64,000 nt of DNA from Nocardioides coralli. GTDB taxonomy: Bacteria; Actinomycetota; Actinomycetes; Propionibacteriales; Nocardioidaceae. Positions 32,471 to 40,891 of the stretch are shown here, piece after piece (position 1 is the first letter of the stretch; the number at the start of each line of letters is the position of its first letter). The notes beneath the pieces are model-generated. The model was not told where the DNA came from. It saw only the letters and a list, made by a program, of their open reading frames with translations, and made no database searches. A program made the position numbers and the translations under genes. The DNA lies in the NCBI RefSeq assembly GCF_019880385.1, contig NZ_CP082273.1, forward strand, positions 434,001 to 498,000. Direction: 5' to 3'.

Positions 32471-33055
32471 TCACCCCACGGCGTCGGCGACCCGGTCGCC
32501 GAGCTCGTCCGAGCCTCCGTACCCGGTCCGGAAGGCCTCCGACCCGTCGCTGTCCAGGAGCACGAAGGAGGACTGCTCGCTGACGCCGAAACGCTTCCAG
32601 AGCTCGCCGTCGGCGTCCTCGAGGTGGGTGACGCCGTCGACGTCGCCGGCGAACCCCGCGATGGCCTCGGCGCTGTCGAGCGATCCCACGCCGACCACGT
32701 TGAGCTCGCCGTCGTACTGCTCGGCGAGGCCCTCGACCTGGGGGATCTGGCCGCGGCAGCTGGGACACCAGGGCGCCCAGAACCACAGCAGGGTGGGTCG
32801 ACCCGCGAGCGTCGCGCCCTCGAACTCGGCCCCGGCCACGGTGGTGCCCGTGAAGTCGAGGGAGTCGGGGACCGCCTCGGGCTCGGCCTCGGGCTCGAGC
32901 TGCTGGCCCCCGGTGGACTCCTGCGCCTCGGGGGACTCCTCGGGGCTGGCCGAGGTCGCTGACGGGGTCGGCTCGGCCGCCGTCTCGGTGGCGGAGCCAC
33001 CGCACCCGCTGAGCACGAGCACGGCGAGGATCGCGAGGACGAGGGGCCGCGGCAT
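32471..33055 (-). CDS. TlpA-like thioredoxin-fold lipoprotein
   Basis: 194 aa. Signal peptide with lipobox LSGC (Cys18), a Pro/Glu/Ser-rich linker (~20-65), then a TlpA/ResA-like thioredoxin domain with active site WCPSC (Cys97, Cys100). Membrane-anchored thiol-disulfide reductase expected to be reduced by the CcdA-like protein encoded next. A -10-like CAGGAT ends six bases before the ATG. Confidence 0.9.
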   Translation of the reverse strand: MPRPLVLAILAVLVLSGCGGSATETAAEPTPSATSASPEESPEAQESTGGQQLEPEAEPEAVPDSLDFTGTTVAGAEFEGATLAGRPTLLWFWAPWCPSCRGQIPQVEGLAEQYDGELNVVGVGSLDSAEAIAGFAGDVDGVTHLEDADGELWKRFGVSEQSSFVLLDSDGSEAFRTGYGGSDELGDRVADAVG

Positions 33056-33150
33056 GGACCCATCCTGACAGCCGACGTCGGCGGGGAACCGTGTCCGCGC
33101 TCACTGTCAGCGCTTCGTAACACTGTCCGGGTCGGTGGCTCCGTGGCAGG

Positions 33151-33184
33151 GTGACAGGCATGGGTGACAGGCATGGGTGACAGG
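33151..33184 (+). repeat. 13-base tandem repeat at the start of the PCD-VOC gene
   Basis: GTGACAGGCATGG occurs at 33151-33163 and 33164-33176 and partly again at 33177-33184. It duplicates the ATG: the copy at 33160 opens only six codons, while the copy at 33173 starts the long frame. Because 13 is not divisible by three, copy-number change would move the start between frames. Confidence 0.8.
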
Positions 33185-33826
33185 GACACGCTCACCGGCG
33201 ACCAGGTGATGGCCGAGGGGCTGGCCGACTGGCGGCCGATCCTCGGCACCATCCGGGCCCGCTTCGCTACCGGCGACTTCGTCACCGGGCGGACGCTCGT
33301 CGACCGGGTCACCGACGCCGCGGAGGAGATGAACCACCACCCGGACCTCGACCTCCGCTACCCCTACGTCGACGTCACGCTCTCCAGCCACGACGTCGGC
33401 GGGATCACCGACCGCGACCTGCGGCTCGCCCGCCGCATCAGCGAGATCGCCGCCGAGCTCGGCGCGTCCGCCGACCCGGTGGCACGGCAGCTCCTGGAGC
33501 TGACGATCGACACGTGGGACGCCGAGCAGATCCGTCCCTTCTGGGTGGCGGTCCTCGGCGGCGAGGTCCGCGACGGCGAGGTCGTCGACCCCTCCGGCCA
33601 GCTGCCGACGCTCTGGTTCCAGGGGACCGACCGGCACGACGTCCCGCGGCAGCGCTACCACCCCGACGTGTGGGTGGCGCCCGACGCGGCGCGGGAGCGG
33701 GTCGACGCCGCCCTGGCGGCGGGCGGGGTGCTGGAGTCCGACGACGAGGCGCCCAGCTTCTGGGTGCTGGCCGACGCCCAGGGCAACCGGGTCTGCGTCT
33801 GCACCAGCCTCCAGCGCGGGTCCTGA
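33173..33826 (+). CDS. fusion of pterin-4a-carbinolamine dehydratase and VOC (glyoxalase-like) domain
   Basis: 217 aa. Residues ~1-95 are a PCD domain: EEMNHHPDLDLRYPYVDV carries the catalytic His-His and SSHDVGGITDRDLRLARRI the third conserved His. Residues ~105-217 form a glyoxalase-like VOC domain (PFWVAVLGGEV to FWVLADAQGNRVCVC). PCD recycles tetrahydrobiopterin or stabilises partners (DCoH). No aromatic hydroxylase gene is nearby, so the substrate is open. The ATG at 33173 is preferred; a GTG at 33164 is in frame. Confidence 0.8.
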   Translation: MGDRDTLTGDQVMAEGLADWRPILGTIRARFATGDFVTGRTLVDRVTDAAEEMNHHPDLDLRYPYVDVTLSSHDVGGITDRDLRLARRISEIAAELGASADPVARQLLELTIDTWDAEQIRPFWVAVLGGEVRDGEVVDPSGQLPTLWFQGTDRHDVPRQRYHPDVWVAPDAARERVDAALAAGGVLESDDEAPSFWVLADAQGNRVCVCTSLQRGS

Positions 33827-33874
33827 CCCCGGCACCGCCGGCGTCCGGATTGGGTGCGCCCTTCGGGCCCCTGA

Positions 33875-33880
33875 GAGAAT
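33875..33880 (+). promoter_or_regulatory. -10-like element upstream of the GGR-family gene
   Basis: GAGAAT, one base off TANNNT, ends six bases before the GTG at 33887. Weak evidence for leaderless transcription. Confidence 0.3.
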
Positions 33881-33886
33881 CGGGGG

Positions 33887-35122
33887 GTGAGCACCCCCAC
33901 CCGCACCGACGTCCTCGTCGTCGGCGCCGGCCCCGCCGGGTCGGCTGCCGCCGCGTGGGCCGCCCGCGCCGGGCTGGACACCGTGCTGGTGGACGCGGCC
34001 GTCTTCCCGCGCGACAAGACCTGCGGCGACGGCCTCACCCCGCGCGCGATCGGCGAGCTCCAGCGGCTGGGCCTCGAGGACTGGCTGCGGGCCCACGCGG
34101 TCAACCAGGGGTTGCGGGCCCACGGCTTCGGCCAGACCCTGCTGCTGCGCTGGCCGGGTGGGTCGCTCCCCGACTGGGGCTCCGCCGTCGCGCGCACCGA
34201 GCTCGACGACCACCTGCGCACCACGGCCATCAAGGCCGGCGCCACCGCCGTCGACGGCGTGCGGGCCGTCGACGTCCGGATGGACGGCGGCCGGGTGGCC
34301 GCCGTCGTCCTGCAGGGCGCCGAGGAGCGGTTCGAGATCGCCTGCGAGCGGCTGGTGGTCGCCGACGGCGTGCGCTCGCCGTTGGGCAAGCGGCTGGGGC
34401 GGGAGTGGCACCGCGACACCGTCTACGCCGTCGCCGGCCGGACCTACGTCGACTCGACCATGTCGGACGACCCGTGGATCAGCTCCCACCTGGAGCTGCG
34501 TGACGAGGCGGGCCAGATCCTCAGCGGCTACGGCTGGGTCTTCCCCCTCGGCAACGGCTCGGTCAACCTCGGTGCCGGCACCCTGGCCACCGCGAAGCGG
34601 CCGGCGGAGGTCGCGATCAAGCCCCTCATGCAGGTGTACGCCGACACGATCCGCGACGACTTCGGTCTCGCGGAGGAGCTGCGGGCTCCCACCTCCGCGC
34701 TGCTCCCCATGGGCGGGGCGGTCTCCCGCGTGGCCGGCCGCAACTGGGCGCTGGTCGGTGACGCGGCCGCGCTCGTGAACCCGCTCAACGGTGAGGGCAT
34801 CGACTACGGCCTGGAGTCGGGCCGTCTCGTCGTCGACACGATGCTGGCCCACGACGACCTCGCCCGCTCGTGGCCCGCGCTGCTGAGCGAGCACTACGGC
34901 GAGGCGTTCTCGATCGCCCGCCGGCTCGCCGGGCTGGTCACCGTCCCCGGCGTCCTCAGGGCGCTCGGCCCGGCGGGCATGCGCTCGGACTGGCTGATGA
35001 CGCTGGCGCTGCGGTGGATGGGCAACCTCGTGACCGACGACGACCGTGACCGGGCTGCCCGGGTCTGGCGCTGGGCCGGTCGCCGGTCCCTGGCGCGCGA
35101 CGCCCGGCCGCCCTTCGCCTGA
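33887..35122 (+). CDS. geranylgeranyl reductase family FAD-dependent oxidoreductase
   Basis: 411 aa. N-terminal FAD Rossmann motif VVGAGPAGSAAA (~10-21), the family signature DKTCGDGLTPRAI (~44-56), and the second FAD contact GDAAALVNPLNGEGIDYGLESG (~290-311). The family reduces isoprenoid double bonds. In actinobacteria the nearest characterised role is menaquinone side-chain saturation (MenJ); carotenoid or archaeal-type lipid roles are alternatives. Followed after 11 bases by an acyltransferase gene. Confidence 0.85.
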   Translation: MSTPTRTDVLVVGAGPAGSAAAAWAARAGLDTVLVDAAVFPRDKTCGDGLTPRAIGELQRLGLEDWLRAHAVNQGLRAHGFGQTLLLRWPGGSLPDWGSAVARTELDDHLRTTAIKAGATAVDGVRAVDVRMDGGRVAAVVLQGAEERFEIACERLVVADGVRSPLGKRLGREWHRDTVYAVAGRTYVDSTMSDDPWISSHLELRDEAGQILSGYGWVFPLGNGSVNLGAGTLATAKRPAEVAIKPLMQVYADTIRDDFGLAEELRAPTSALLPMGGAVSRVAGRNWALVGDAAALVNPLNGEGIDYGLESGRLVVDTMLAHDDLARSWPALLSEHYGEAFSIARRLAGLVTVPGVLRALGPAGMRSDWLMTLALRWMGNLVTDDDRDRAARVWRWAGRRSLARDARPPFA

Positions 35123-35133
35123 GCGCCGCGACG

Positions 35134-35922
35134 GTGCCTGACGACGGGTGGTACCGCGCCACCGTGCTGCTCGGACGGCTCGCCCTGCGCGCCGTCGACC
35201 TGCGCACCAGCGTCGAGGGCGCCCACCACCTCCCCGCGAGCGGGCCGGTGATCCTGGCGGCCACCCACGTGGCCTACCCGGACTTCCTGACCCTGGCGCA
35301 GGCCGCCCTGACCCGGGGCCGCCGCGTCCGGTTCCTGACCCGGCACGACGTTTGGGACGTGCCGGTGGTGGGACGGGCGATGACCGGCATGCGACACGTG
35401 CCGGTGGACCGGGAGGCCCCGGCGGCGGCGTACCTGGGGGCCCGGCGGCTGTTGCGGGAGGGAGAGGCCGTCGGGGTCTTCCCGGAGGCGGGCATCAGCT
35501 ACTCCTACACCGTCCGGTCGCTGATGCCCGGGGTGGCCCGACTGGCGCAGGAGACCGGTGCGCCGGTGGTGCCGGTGGTGCAGTGGGGCATCCAGCGGCT
35601 GTGGAGCGTCGCCCGTCCGGTCGACGGCCGCCAGCCACGGCCGCGACCCCGCCGGGGGATCCGCAACGACCTGCGTTTCGGGCCCCCGCTGCGCGTGCCG
35701 CCCACCGCGGACCCGCGGGAGTGGACCGCCCGCCTCGGAGGGGTGCTCACCGAGCTCCTCGAGGACCTGCAGCGTCGGCCCCACCACCGGCCGCGGCCCG
35801 GCGAGCACGCACCGTGGTACCCGGCCCACCTCGGCGGCCACGCTCCCGACCGGGTGGAGGCCCGGGGCCTGGACGTGGTGCCGCGCAGCGCCGTGCCGCC
35901 CAGCTGGGGCCCGGCCCACTAG
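35134..35922 (+). CDS. 1-acyl-sn-glycerol-3-phosphate acyltransferase family (PlsC-like)
   Basis: 262 aa. HX4D motif in THVAYPD (~45-51) is the catalytic pair, and FPEAGIS (~120) is the glycerol-phosphate-binding block. PVVPVVQWG supports the family fold. Short and mainly soluble with membrane-associating N-terminus. GTG start 11 bases after the flavoprotein gene implies one transcript; shared membrane-lipid function is likely. A polyprenyl or glycolipid acceptor cannot be excluded. Confidence 0.85.
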   Translation: MPDDGWYRATVLLGRLALRAVDLRTSVEGAHHLPASGPVILAATHVAYPDFLTLAQAALTRGRRVRFLTRHDVWDVPVVGRAMTGMRHVPVDREAPAAAYLGARRLLREGEAVGVFPEAGISYSYTVRSLMPGVARLAQETGAPVVPVVQWGIQRLWSVARPVDGRQPRPRPRRGIRNDLRFGPPLRVPPTADPREWTARLGGVLTELLEDLQRRPHHRPRPGEHAPWYPAHLGGHAPDRVEARGLDVVPRSAVPPSWGPAH

Positions 35923-35925
35923 GTT
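35920..35925 (+). promoter_or_regulatory. -10 element of a probable leaderless promoter for the Nudix gene
   Basis: TAGGTT begins on the stop codon of the acyltransferase and ends six bases before the GTG at 35932. Confidence 0.4.
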
Positions 35926-35931
35926 GTCAGG

Positions 35932-36816
35932 GTGGCCCGGACCCCCAAGCGGCAGCGCGTCGCGGCGTACGCCGTGATCGTGCGCGACGACGAGATCCTG
36001 CTCAGCAGGCTCTCGCCGCTGGTCACGACCGACGAGCTCTGGACGCTGCCCGGGGGCGGCGTCGACCACGGGGAGGACCCCCGCGACGCCGTGGTCCGCG
36101 AGGTCGCCGAGGAGACCGGGCTGACCGCCCGGATCAGCGACACCGCCCGCGTCTACTCCGCCCACATGCCCTCGGCGTGGCGGGGCGGTCGCCGGGTCAA
36201 TGCCCACGCGCTGCGGATCGTCTACGAGGGCTGGGTGCCGCCCGGCTCGCCCGCCCCGCGCGTGGTGGAGGTCGACGGATCCACGATCGAGTCGGCGTGG
36301 CAGCCGCTCTCGCGGATCCTCGACGGCAGCCTGCCGGTCGCGCCGCTGGTGGCCGAGGCCCTCGCCGACCACCAGCTCCACCGGCGGCAGCGGGTCGCGG
36401 CGTACGCCGTCGTGCGGCGGGGGTCCCGGTTGCTGCTGACCAGGATCTCCGAGCAGGGCGCCCACACCGGCGAGTGGACCCTTCCCGGGGGCGGTGTCGA
36501 CCACGGCGAGACGCCGGCGACCGCGGTGGTGCGCGAGGTGCACGAGGAGACCGGGCTCGTCGCGACCGTCGACCACCTGCTGGGGGTCCACGACACCCAC
36601 TTCACCGGCACCGCGCCCACGGGTCGGCGCGAGGACTACCACGGCATCCACCTGGTCTACGGCGCCACGGTGCCGGACGGCGCGGAGCCGGTCGCGGAGC
36701 ACGACGGCACCACCGACGCCGCCGCGTGGGTCGAGGTCGCCGACATCGAGTCGGGCGCGGTCCCCGTCCTCGACCTGGTCAGGCACGTGCTGGGACTCAC
36801 CACGGACAGTCGCTGA
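35932..36816 (+). CDS. tandem Nudix hydrolase
   Basis: 294 aa made of two full Nudix domains. Nudix boxes: GGGVDHGEDPRDAVVREV then AEETGL (~48-71), and GGGVDHGETPATAVVREV then HEETGL (~188-211), both complete in their metal-binding glutamates. The halves share RQRVAAYAV and LPGGGVDHGE, so the gene arose by internal duplication. Substrate (nucleotide-sugar, oxidised dNTP or cofactor) cannot be told. Same strand as neighbours but probably with its own promoter. Confidence 0.88.
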   Translation: MARTPKRQRVAAYAVIVRDDEILLSRLSPLVTTDELWTLPGGGVDHGEDPRDAVVREVAEETGLTARISDTARVYSAHMPSAWRGGRRVNAHALRIVYEGWVPPGSPAPRVVEVDGSTIESAWQPLSRILDGSLPVAPLVAEALADHQLHRRQRVAAYAVVRRGSRLLLTRISEQGAHTGEWTLPGGGVDHGETPATAVVREVHEETGLVATVDHLLGVHDTHFTGTAPTGRREDYHGIHLVYGATVPDGAEPVAEHDGTTDAAAWVEVADIESGAVPVLDLVRHVLGLTTDSR

Positions 36817-36833
36817 CCCCCTCGGGAGGACGC

Positions 36834-38096
36834 ATGAGCGAGACGGTCTTCACCTACGCCGCGCCGGGCCTCAAGTTCGGTCCCGGCGCCTCTGCCGAGA
36901 TCGGGCACGACCTGGCGGCGCTGGGCGTGCGCCGGGTGCTGCTGGTGACCGACCCGGGGGTCGCCGCGACCGGCCACCCCGCCCGGATCGCCGAACAGCT
37001 GGAGCGTCACGGGCTCACCGTCACGACGTACGACGCCGCGCGGGTCGAGCCGACCGACGCCTCCCTCGCGGACGCCATCGCGTTCGCCCGCGACGCCGGT
37101 CCGCTCGATGCCGTGGTGGCGGTCGGTGGCGGCTCGGCGATCGACACCGCCAAGGCCGTCAACCTGCTCACCACCAACCCCGGCGAGCTGATGGACTACG
37201 TCAACCCTCCGGTCGGCGGCGGCCGCGCGCCGAGCCGGCCGCTGCTGCCGCTGGTCGCGGTGCCGACCACCACCGGGACGGGGAGCGAGAGCACCACCAT
37301 CTGCGTCCTCGACGTGCTGGCCCAGCACGTGAAGACCGGGATCAGCCACCCTGCCCTGCGGCCCACCCACGCCGTCGTCGACCCCGACCTCACGCTCACC
37401 CAGCCGCCGATGGTGACGGCGGCCGCGGGGATGGACATCCTCTGCCACGCGCTGGAGAGCTACACCGCGCGCTGGTTCGCCGACTTCGACGCCAAGCAGC
37501 CCGAGGAGCGGGTGCCCTACTGCGGGGCCAACCCGATCGCCGACCTGTGGTCGGAGCGGGCGATGTCGCTGCTGGCCGGGGCCTTCCGCGCCACGGTGCG
37601 CGACGGGTCCGACCGTGGGGCGCGCGAGCAGATGGCGCTCGCGGCGACCTTCGCCGGGCTCGGGTTCGGCAACGCGGGCGTTCACGTCCCGCACGCCTGC
37701 GCCTACCCGATCGCGGGCCGGGTCCGCGACTTCCGCCCGGCCGACTACCCCGGCGACGAGCCGATCGTCCCCCACGGCATGGCGGTGTCGCTGACGGCGC
37801 CGGCGGCGTTCCGGTTCACCTTCGCGGCCGCGCCCGAGCGCCACCTGCGTGCGGCCCGGCTGCTCGACCCCGGCTGCTCCGGCGAGGGGCCGGAGACGCT
37901 GCCGGACGTCCTGGTCGACCTGATGCGCGACGTGGGCCTGCCGCGCGGGCTGGCCGAGGTCGGGTACGCCGAGGCCGACGTGCCCGACCTGGTCGAGGGC
38001 ACCCTCAAGCAACAACGGCTCCTCGCGACCGCGCCGCGGGAGGTCACGGCCGAGGACCTGGCCGGGATCGTCGGCGCGTCGCTGGAGAACTGGTGA
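36834..38096 (+). CDS. hydroxyacid-oxoacid transhydrogenase (ADHFE1-like iron alcohol dehydrogenase)
   Basis: 420 aa. The N-terminal ETVFTYAAPGLKFGPGA is characteristic of the ADHFE1/HOT branch of iron-containing alcohol dehydrogenases. NAD(H)-binding GGGSAIDTAKA (~103) and TTTGTGSES (~144), and metal-binding His residues in DILCHALESY, VPHACAYPIAG and VPHGMAVS are present. HOT oxidises 4-hydroxybutyrate to succinate semialdehyde while reducing 2-oxoglutarate to D-2-hydroxyglutarate. GGGAGGA ribosome site. Its stop overlaps the next gene (GTGA), whose product could re-oxidise that D-2-hydroxyacid. Confidence 0.85.
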   Translation: MSETVFTYAAPGLKFGPGASAEIGHDLAALGVRRVLLVTDPGVAATGHPARIAEQLERHGLTVTTYDAARVEPTDASLADAIAFARDAGPLDAVVAVGGGSAIDTAKAVNLLTTNPGELMDYVNPPVGGGRAPSRPLLPLVAVPTTTGTGSESTTICVLDVLAQHVKTGISHPALRPTHAVVDPDLTLTQPPMVTAAAGMDILCHALESYTARWFADFDAKQPEERVPYCGANPIADLWSERAMSLLAGAFRATVRDGSDRGAREQMALAATFAGLGFGNAGVHVPHACAYPIAGRVRDFRPADYPGDEPIVPHGMAVSLTAPAAFRFTFAAAPERHLRAARLLDPGCSGEGPETLPDVLVDLMRDVGLPRGLAEVGYAEADVPDLVEGTLKQQRLLATAPREVTAEDLAGIVGASLENW

Positions 38097-40798
38097 AGCC
38101 ACAGCCGGCCGAGCTGCTGGCCGAGCTGCGCCGCCGCGGGGTCACCGACACCTCCGACGCGACGCTCGACCGCGCGCTCTACTCCTCCGACGCCTCCCTC
38201 TACCGGGTGGTGCCGCAAGCCGTCGCCCGGCCCCGGCACCCCGACGAGCTGCACGCGATCCTCGACGTCGCGCGCGAGTACTCGGTCCCGGTCACGATGC
38301 GGGGGGCAGGCACCTCGATCGCCGGCAACGCGGTCGGCCCGGGGCTGGTGGTCGACACCGTGCGCCACCTCGGGCGGATCCTCGAGGTCGACCCGGAGGC
38401 ACGCACCGCCCGGGTGGAGCCGGGCGTGGTCCACGCGTCGCTGCAGCGGGCCGCCGCACCCCACGGGCTGCGCTTCGGGCCGGACCCGTCGACCCATCCC
38501 CGCTGCACGATCGGCGGGATGATCGGCAACAACGCCTGCGGTTCACGGGCACTCGGCTACGGGCGGACCAGCGACAACGTGGCCGACCTGCGCCTCGCGT
38601 GGCTCGTCGACGACGCCACCGACCGGCTCGCCGGGCTCGTCGACGCCCGGCTCGCACACGTGCGGACGCACTTCGGACGCTTCTCCCGGCAGGTGAGCGG
38701 CTACGCCCTCGAGCACCTGCTGCCCGAGCGCGGGCGGCGGCTCGACCGCTTCCTCGTCGGGTCGGAGGGGACGCTGGCGGTGGTGACCGAGGCGACGGTG
38801 TCGCTGGTGCCTGAGGAGCCGCGCCGGCTGACGGTGCTCGGCTACCCGTCGATGGCCGAGGCGGCCGACGCGGTGCCGACGCTGCTGGCCGGCGGCAACC
38901 GGCTCGTGGCGTGCGAGGGCCTCGACGCGCGCATCGTCGACCTGGTGCGCGCCGCCGGGAGACCCGTGCCCGCCCTGCCGCGTGGCGCCGGCTGGCTCTT
39001 CGTCGAGGTGGCGGGGGAGGAGCCGGTGGTGGCGGCCGGCGAGCTCGACCGGCGCACCGTCGACGACCCCCGCGAGGCCGCCGCCCTGTGGCGGATCCGG
39101 GAGGCCGGGGCGGGGCTGGCCGCGCGGAGCCTGGCGCGGCCGGCGTACCCCGGCTGGGAGGACGCCGCCGTCCCGCCCGAGCACCTCGGGGCGTGGCTGC
39201 GTGATTTCGAGCGGCTCCTGGCCGACCACGGCCTCACCACCGTCCCCTACGGGCACTTCGGCGACGGCTGCGTCCACGCCCGGATCGACTTCCCCCTCGG
39301 CGACGACCGGGGCCGGCAGCGGTTCCGGGACTTCCTCCTCGCCTCCGCGTCCGCGCTGCGCACCTACGGCGGCTCGATCTCCGGCGAGCACGGTGACGGG
39401 CGGGCCCGCTCGGAGCTGCTGCCGCTGATGTACGACGCCGAGTCGCTCGCCCTCTTCAGCCAGGTCAAGCGGGCCTGCGACCCCGACGGCTTGCTCAACC
39501 CGGGAGTGCTCGTGGACCCGGCGCCGGTCGACGCCGACCTGCGGCCAGCCCGACCGGTCGGCTCCGTGCGCACCGCGCTGCGGCTCACCCACGACGAGTC
39601 GCTCGGGGCTGCCGTCCACCGGTGCACCGGCGTCGGTGCGTGCGTGGCGCCTGCGGCCGTCGGGGTGATGTGCCCGTCCTACGTGGCCACACGGGAGGAG
39701 AGGGACAGCACCCGGGGACGCGCCCGGGTGCTGCAGGAGGCGCTCGACGGGACCCTCGTCCAAGGGCTGCGCGACCCGGCGGTGACCGAGGCGCTCGACC
39801 TCTGCCTGTCCTGCAAGGGGTGCGTGTCCGACTGCCCGACCGGCGTCGACATGGCCACCTACAAGGCCGAGGTCCTGCACCAGCAGTACGCCGGACGACG
39901 CCGTCCCCGGAGCCACTACACCCTCGGGCGGTTGCCGGCGTGGCTGGACCGGACCCCGGGGTGGGCCCGGCGGCTGGCGGGTGCCGGCCCGGTCGCAACG
40001 GTCGCCAAGGCGGTGGCCGGCGTCGACCGGCGACGGACGCTGCCGCGTCCCGCGCCACGCCGGCTGGCGCGTCCGGCGTCCGGACCGCAGCCCGACGTGT
40101 GGCTGTGGGCCGACACCTTCACCGACCACTTCGGTCCGGGGATCGCCGCCGCTGCCGGCGCGCTCCTCGACCGGGCGGGGCTGTCCGCCCGGGTGATCCC
40201 CGAGCCCGCCTGCTGTGCCCTCACCTGGATCACGACCGGGCAGCTCGACCGGGCCCGGGAGATCGTCGCCGGGACGGTCTCGACGCTCGCGCCGTACGTC
40301 GCCAGCGGGATCCCGGTGGTCGGGCTCGAGCCGTCCTGCCTGGCCACGCTGCGGACCGACGCTGCCGAGCTGGTCGACCCGGGCGGGGCTGCCGCCCTCG
40401 CGTCCGGTGTGATGACCTTCGCCGAGCTCGCCGAGCGGCTCGACCTGCCGTTGCCCGACCTCGCGGGCACCCGCGTCGTCGCCCAGCCCCACTGCCACCA
40501 CGCCTCCGTGCTCGGGTGGGAGGCCGACGAGCGGCTGCTGAGGCGCGCCGGCGCCACGGTGGTCCGGGTCCCGGGCTGCTGTGGCCTCGCCGGGAACTTC
40601 GGCATGGAGCGCGGCCACTACGAGGTCTCGGTCGCGGTGGCCGAGTCCGCGCTGCTGCCGGCCCTGCGCGCCGACCCCGACGCGGTCGTCCTGGCCGACG
40701 GCCTGTCCTGTCGCCACCAGCTGGCCGACCTCGCGGGGGTGAGGGCGCTGCACCTCGTGGAGCTGCTGGCGGACCGGCACCCCGCACTGCCTCGATAG
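38093..40798 (+). CDS. FAD- and Fe-S-binding D-2-hydroxyacid dehydrogenase (YdiJ/D2HGDH-like)
   Basis: 901 aa, three parts: FAD-binding type 4 domain (~40-215; VTMRGAGTSIAGNAVG, STHPRCTIGGMIGNNACGS), FAD-oxidase C-terminal domain (~230-480; SISGEHGDGRAR), and an Fe-S/CCG region (~500-890) with CTGVGACVAPAAVGVMCPSY, CLSCKGCVSDCPTG and CCG-type PGCCGLAGNFGMERGHYE. The layout is that of YdiJ, a D-2-hydroxyglutarate dehydrogenase in E. coli; D-lactate or glycolate are alternative substrates. The GTG start overlaps the HOT gene. Confidence 0.85.
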   Translation: MKPQPAELLAELRRRGVTDTSDATLDRALYSSDASLYRVVPQAVARPRHPDELHAILDVAREYSVPVTMRGAGTSIAGNAVGPGLVVDTVRHLGRILEVDPEARTARVEPGVVHASLQRAAAPHGLRFGPDPSTHPRCTIGGMIGNNACGSRALGYGRTSDNVADLRLAWLVDDATDRLAGLVDARLAHVRTHFGRFSRQVSGYALEHLLPERGRRLDRFLVGSEGTLAVVTEATVSLVPEEPRRLTVLGYPSMAEAADAVPTLLAGGNRLVACEGLDARIVDLVRAAGRPVPALPRGAGWLFVEVAGEEPVVAAGELDRRTVDDPREAAALWRIREAGAGLAARSLARPAYPGWEDAAVPPEHLGAWLRDFERLLADHGLTTVPYGHFGDGCVHARIDFPLGDDRGRQRFRDFLLASASALRTYGGSISGEHGDGRARSELLPLMYDAESLALFSQVKRACDPDGLLNPGVLVDPAPVDADLRPARPVGSVRTALRLTHDESLGAAVHRCTGVGACVAPAAVGVMCPSYVATREERDSTRGRARVLQEALDGTLVQGLRDPAVTEALDLCLSCKGCVSDCPTGVDMATYKAEVLHQQYAGRRRPRSHYTLGRLPAWLDRTPGWARRLAGAGPVATVAKAVAGVDRRRTLPRPAPRRLARPASGPQPDVWLWADTFTDHFGPGIAAAAGALLDRAGLSARVIPEPACCALTWITTGQLDRAREIVAGTVSTLAPYVASGIPVVGLEPSCLATLRTDAAELVDPGGAAALASGVMTFAELAERLDLPLPDLAGTRVVAQPHCHHASVLGWEADERLLRRAGATVVRVPGCCGLAGNFGMERGHYEVSVAVAESALLPALRADPDAVVLADGLSCRHQLADLAGVRALHLVELLADRHPALPR

Positions 40799-40807
40799 GA
40801 TCGCGGC

Positions 40808-40891
40808 GTGAATCCCCGCCACCGCCGCCTCGTGATCCCCGTGGCGCTGGGGGCGCTGCTGCTGCTCGTCGTCGTCGCGGCGGTCCTCTAG
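40808..40891 (+). CDS. 27-residue single-span membrane miniprotein (putative)
   Basis: GTG-started frame with five charged/basic residues (NPRHRR) followed by an uninterrupted hydrophobic helix of about 18 residues rich in Leu/Val/Ala. AGGA at 40797-40800 gives a fair ribosome site seven bases upstream. Its TAG overlaps the GTG of the methyltransferase gene by one base, so it may couple translation between the flanking genes. Too short for homology by eye. Confidence 0.4.
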   Translation: MNPRHRRLVIPVALGALLLLVVVAAVL

